Part shown: positions 6,525 through 6,999 of the stretch, piece by piece | How the letters are laid out: every line of letters begins with the position of its first letter | How positions within the stretch are numbered: the stretch's first letter is position 1 | Origin: an uncultured Ruminococcus sp. | Lineage (GTDB): Bacteria > Bacillota > Clostridia > Oscillospirales > Ruminococcaceae | DNA: 6,999 nucleotides | Direction of reading: 5' to 3' | Assembly: GCA_947175975.1 (NCBI GenBank) | Contig: CAMWOX010000085.1 | Span: 1 to 6,999, forward strand | Notes under the pieces: generated by a model | The model's database searches: none | Seen by the model: the letters and a program-made list of their open reading frames with translations, nothing else | What the model was told of the DNA's origin: nothing | Made by a program: the position numbers and the translations under genes

Positions 6525-6875
6525 TTATTTTGAAAACAGTGTCATCTGACGCAAACTAAGCACACTATTTTTTAAATAGCTATACTTACCTCGATAATAA
6601 CTGTTAATTTGTTTCTTTAAATTTGAATCTTCAATAGTGATAATTCTTAACGAATCGTAGTTTATTTTATTTTCTTCAAAGCGACCCATAACAAAGCGAT
6701 TAAATTCATCCCCATTTGATAAAAGTAAATCAAATAGAACATTACAGGACGAACAAAACATAGAAGACAACTCATGAGAAATACTGTCTATGTCTTGAAG
6801 TGGATTTTCATATGATATTGCATAGACTATAGCTGAAAAATCAACATTCTTGACTTGTTTAATTTCGTATATCAT
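6525..6875 (-). CDS. rnlB: RnlB-family type II antitoxin
   Basis: This 116-aa protein starts at an ATG at 6875, fixed by a textbook AAGGAGGTG site (6882-6890) six bases upstream; an earlier in-frame ATG at 6899 has no such site. I recognise it from resemblance to E. coli RnlB: an early AISYENPL (residues 19-26; E. coli has a comparable FENPL), the core motif FDLLLSNGDEFNRFV (48-62; E. coli has FDLL..NG.E.NRFV), and a final YLKNSVLS. This comparison is from memory, not a search. In E. coli, RnlB blocks RnlA, an endoribonuclease that cuts mRNA when phage T4 shuts off host transcription and the unstable antitoxin disappears. Here the gene lies 23 bases after another gene, matching the toxin-then-antitoxin order of rnlAB. 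It is visibly more AT-rich than the structural genes and has its own terminator, which points to acquired cargo. Confidence 0.8.
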   Translation of the reverse strand: MIYEIKQVKNVDFSAIVYAISYENPLQDIDSISHELSSMFCSSCNVLFDLLLSNGDEFNRFVMGRFEENKINYDSLRIITIEDSNLKKQINSYYRGKYSYLKNSVLSLRQMTLFSK

Positions 6876-6881
6876 ATACAA

Positions 6882-6890
6882 CACCTCCTT
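6882..6890 (-). promoter_or_regulatory. Strong Shine-Dalgarno of the RnlB-type gene
   Basis: AAGGAGGTG, six bases before ATG 6875, sets the start and rules against the upstream ATG at 6899. It is an almost perfect anti-16S match, as expected if antitoxin must be made in excess over toxin. Confidence 0.8.
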
Positions 6891-6898
6891 CAATCTCA

Positions 6899-6999
6899 CT
6901 AAGTAGCTATAGTATAACCCTTTTTTATATAGTTAATCACTTCCTTAAATTTATTGTAAGCAACCTTTCGATCTGAAATGATAACGGTCTGAAAATCAT
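6899..6999 (-). CDS. C-terminal 32 codons of an upstream gene, possibly the RnlA toxin (runs off the right edge)
   Basis: A minus-strand frame is open from the window edge to a TAG at 6899-6901. Its visible residues begin DFQTVIISDRKVAYNKF and end YIKKGYTIAT, a plausible strand-then-helix protein end rather than random sequence. It ends 23 bases before the RnlB-type start and shares its strand and AT-rich base composition. In known rnlAB and lsoAB operons the toxin gene comes immediately before the antitoxin, so RnlA is the leading hypothesis. I do not recognise the 32 residues themselves as RnlA, and too little is visible to prove even that the frame is coding. Confidence 0.5.
   Translation of the reverse strand, partial: DFQTVIISDRKVAYNKFKEVINYIKKGYTIAT
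6911..6940 (-). promoter_or_regulatory. Possible internal promoter for the RnlB-type gene
   Basis: A TATACT -10 element (6916-6911, five of six consensus matches) lies 18 bases after a poor -35-like GTGATT (6940-6935, three of six). It sits inside the end of the upstream gene, about 36 bases before the antitoxin ATG. Extra antitoxin-only transcription would make sense for a toxin-antitoxin pair, but AT-rich DNA produces such matches easily. Confidence 0.3.

Noticed and set aside
1..6999. tRNA genes, CRISPR repeats, insertion sequences or phage attachment sites
   Set aside because: No cloverleaf, regularly spaced repeat, transposase frame or integrase-linked direct repeat was seen on either strand.

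Overview
The window is part of the late (virion-structural) region of a tailed phage, almost certainly a siphovirus-type prophage of a Bacillota host. A gut-type clostridial genome (Lachnospiraceae/Oscillospiraceae-like) is my best guess. The basis is the protein families, the strong AGGAGG-type ribosome binding sites and the moderate-to-low GC; no host gene is present to confirm it. Every supported gene is on the minus strand, so biological order runs from the high-coordinate end to the low.

Layout in transcription order: (1) 6999-6492 holds a non-structural insert. It contains the last 32 codons of an unidentified gene, a 116-aa gene I recognise as an RnlB-family antitoxin, and a clean intrinsic terminator just behind it. 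By analogy with the rnlA-rnlB operon, the cut-off upstream gene is probably the RnlA endoribonuclease toxin. (2) 6461-3272 holds the head genes: HK97-type portal, ClpP-like prohead protease, and HK97-fold major capsid protein with an N-terminal scaffold (delta) domain. (3) 3269-1963 holds the connector and neck genes: gp6-like connector, head-closure/adaptor, HK97 gp10-like protein and tail terminator. (4) 1959-1 holds the tail tube and tail assembly genes: phi13-type major tail protein, the gpG-like tail chaperone with its -1 frameshift extension (gpGT-like), and the first 262 codons of the tape measure protein, which runs off the left edge.

The structural genes are packed as one operon. Stops and starts overlap (TGATG at 2995-2999, ATGA at 2277-2280, ATGA at 965-968) or lie a few bases apart, with Shine-Dalgarno sites often inside the 3' end of the preceding gene. 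Together they build a capsid (portal, protease, capsid protein), join it to a tail through a neck (connector, adaptor, gp10-like, terminator), and assemble a non-contractile tail of set length (tube protein, chaperones, tape measure).

The two points of most interest are the RnlB-type toxin-antitoxin cargo with its own terminator in front of portal, where the terminase large subunit would normally sit, and the nine-A slippery run that fuses the two tail chaperone frames. No tRNA, rRNA, CRISPR array, insertion sequence or attachment site was seen. No intergenic stretch exceeds 60 bases.
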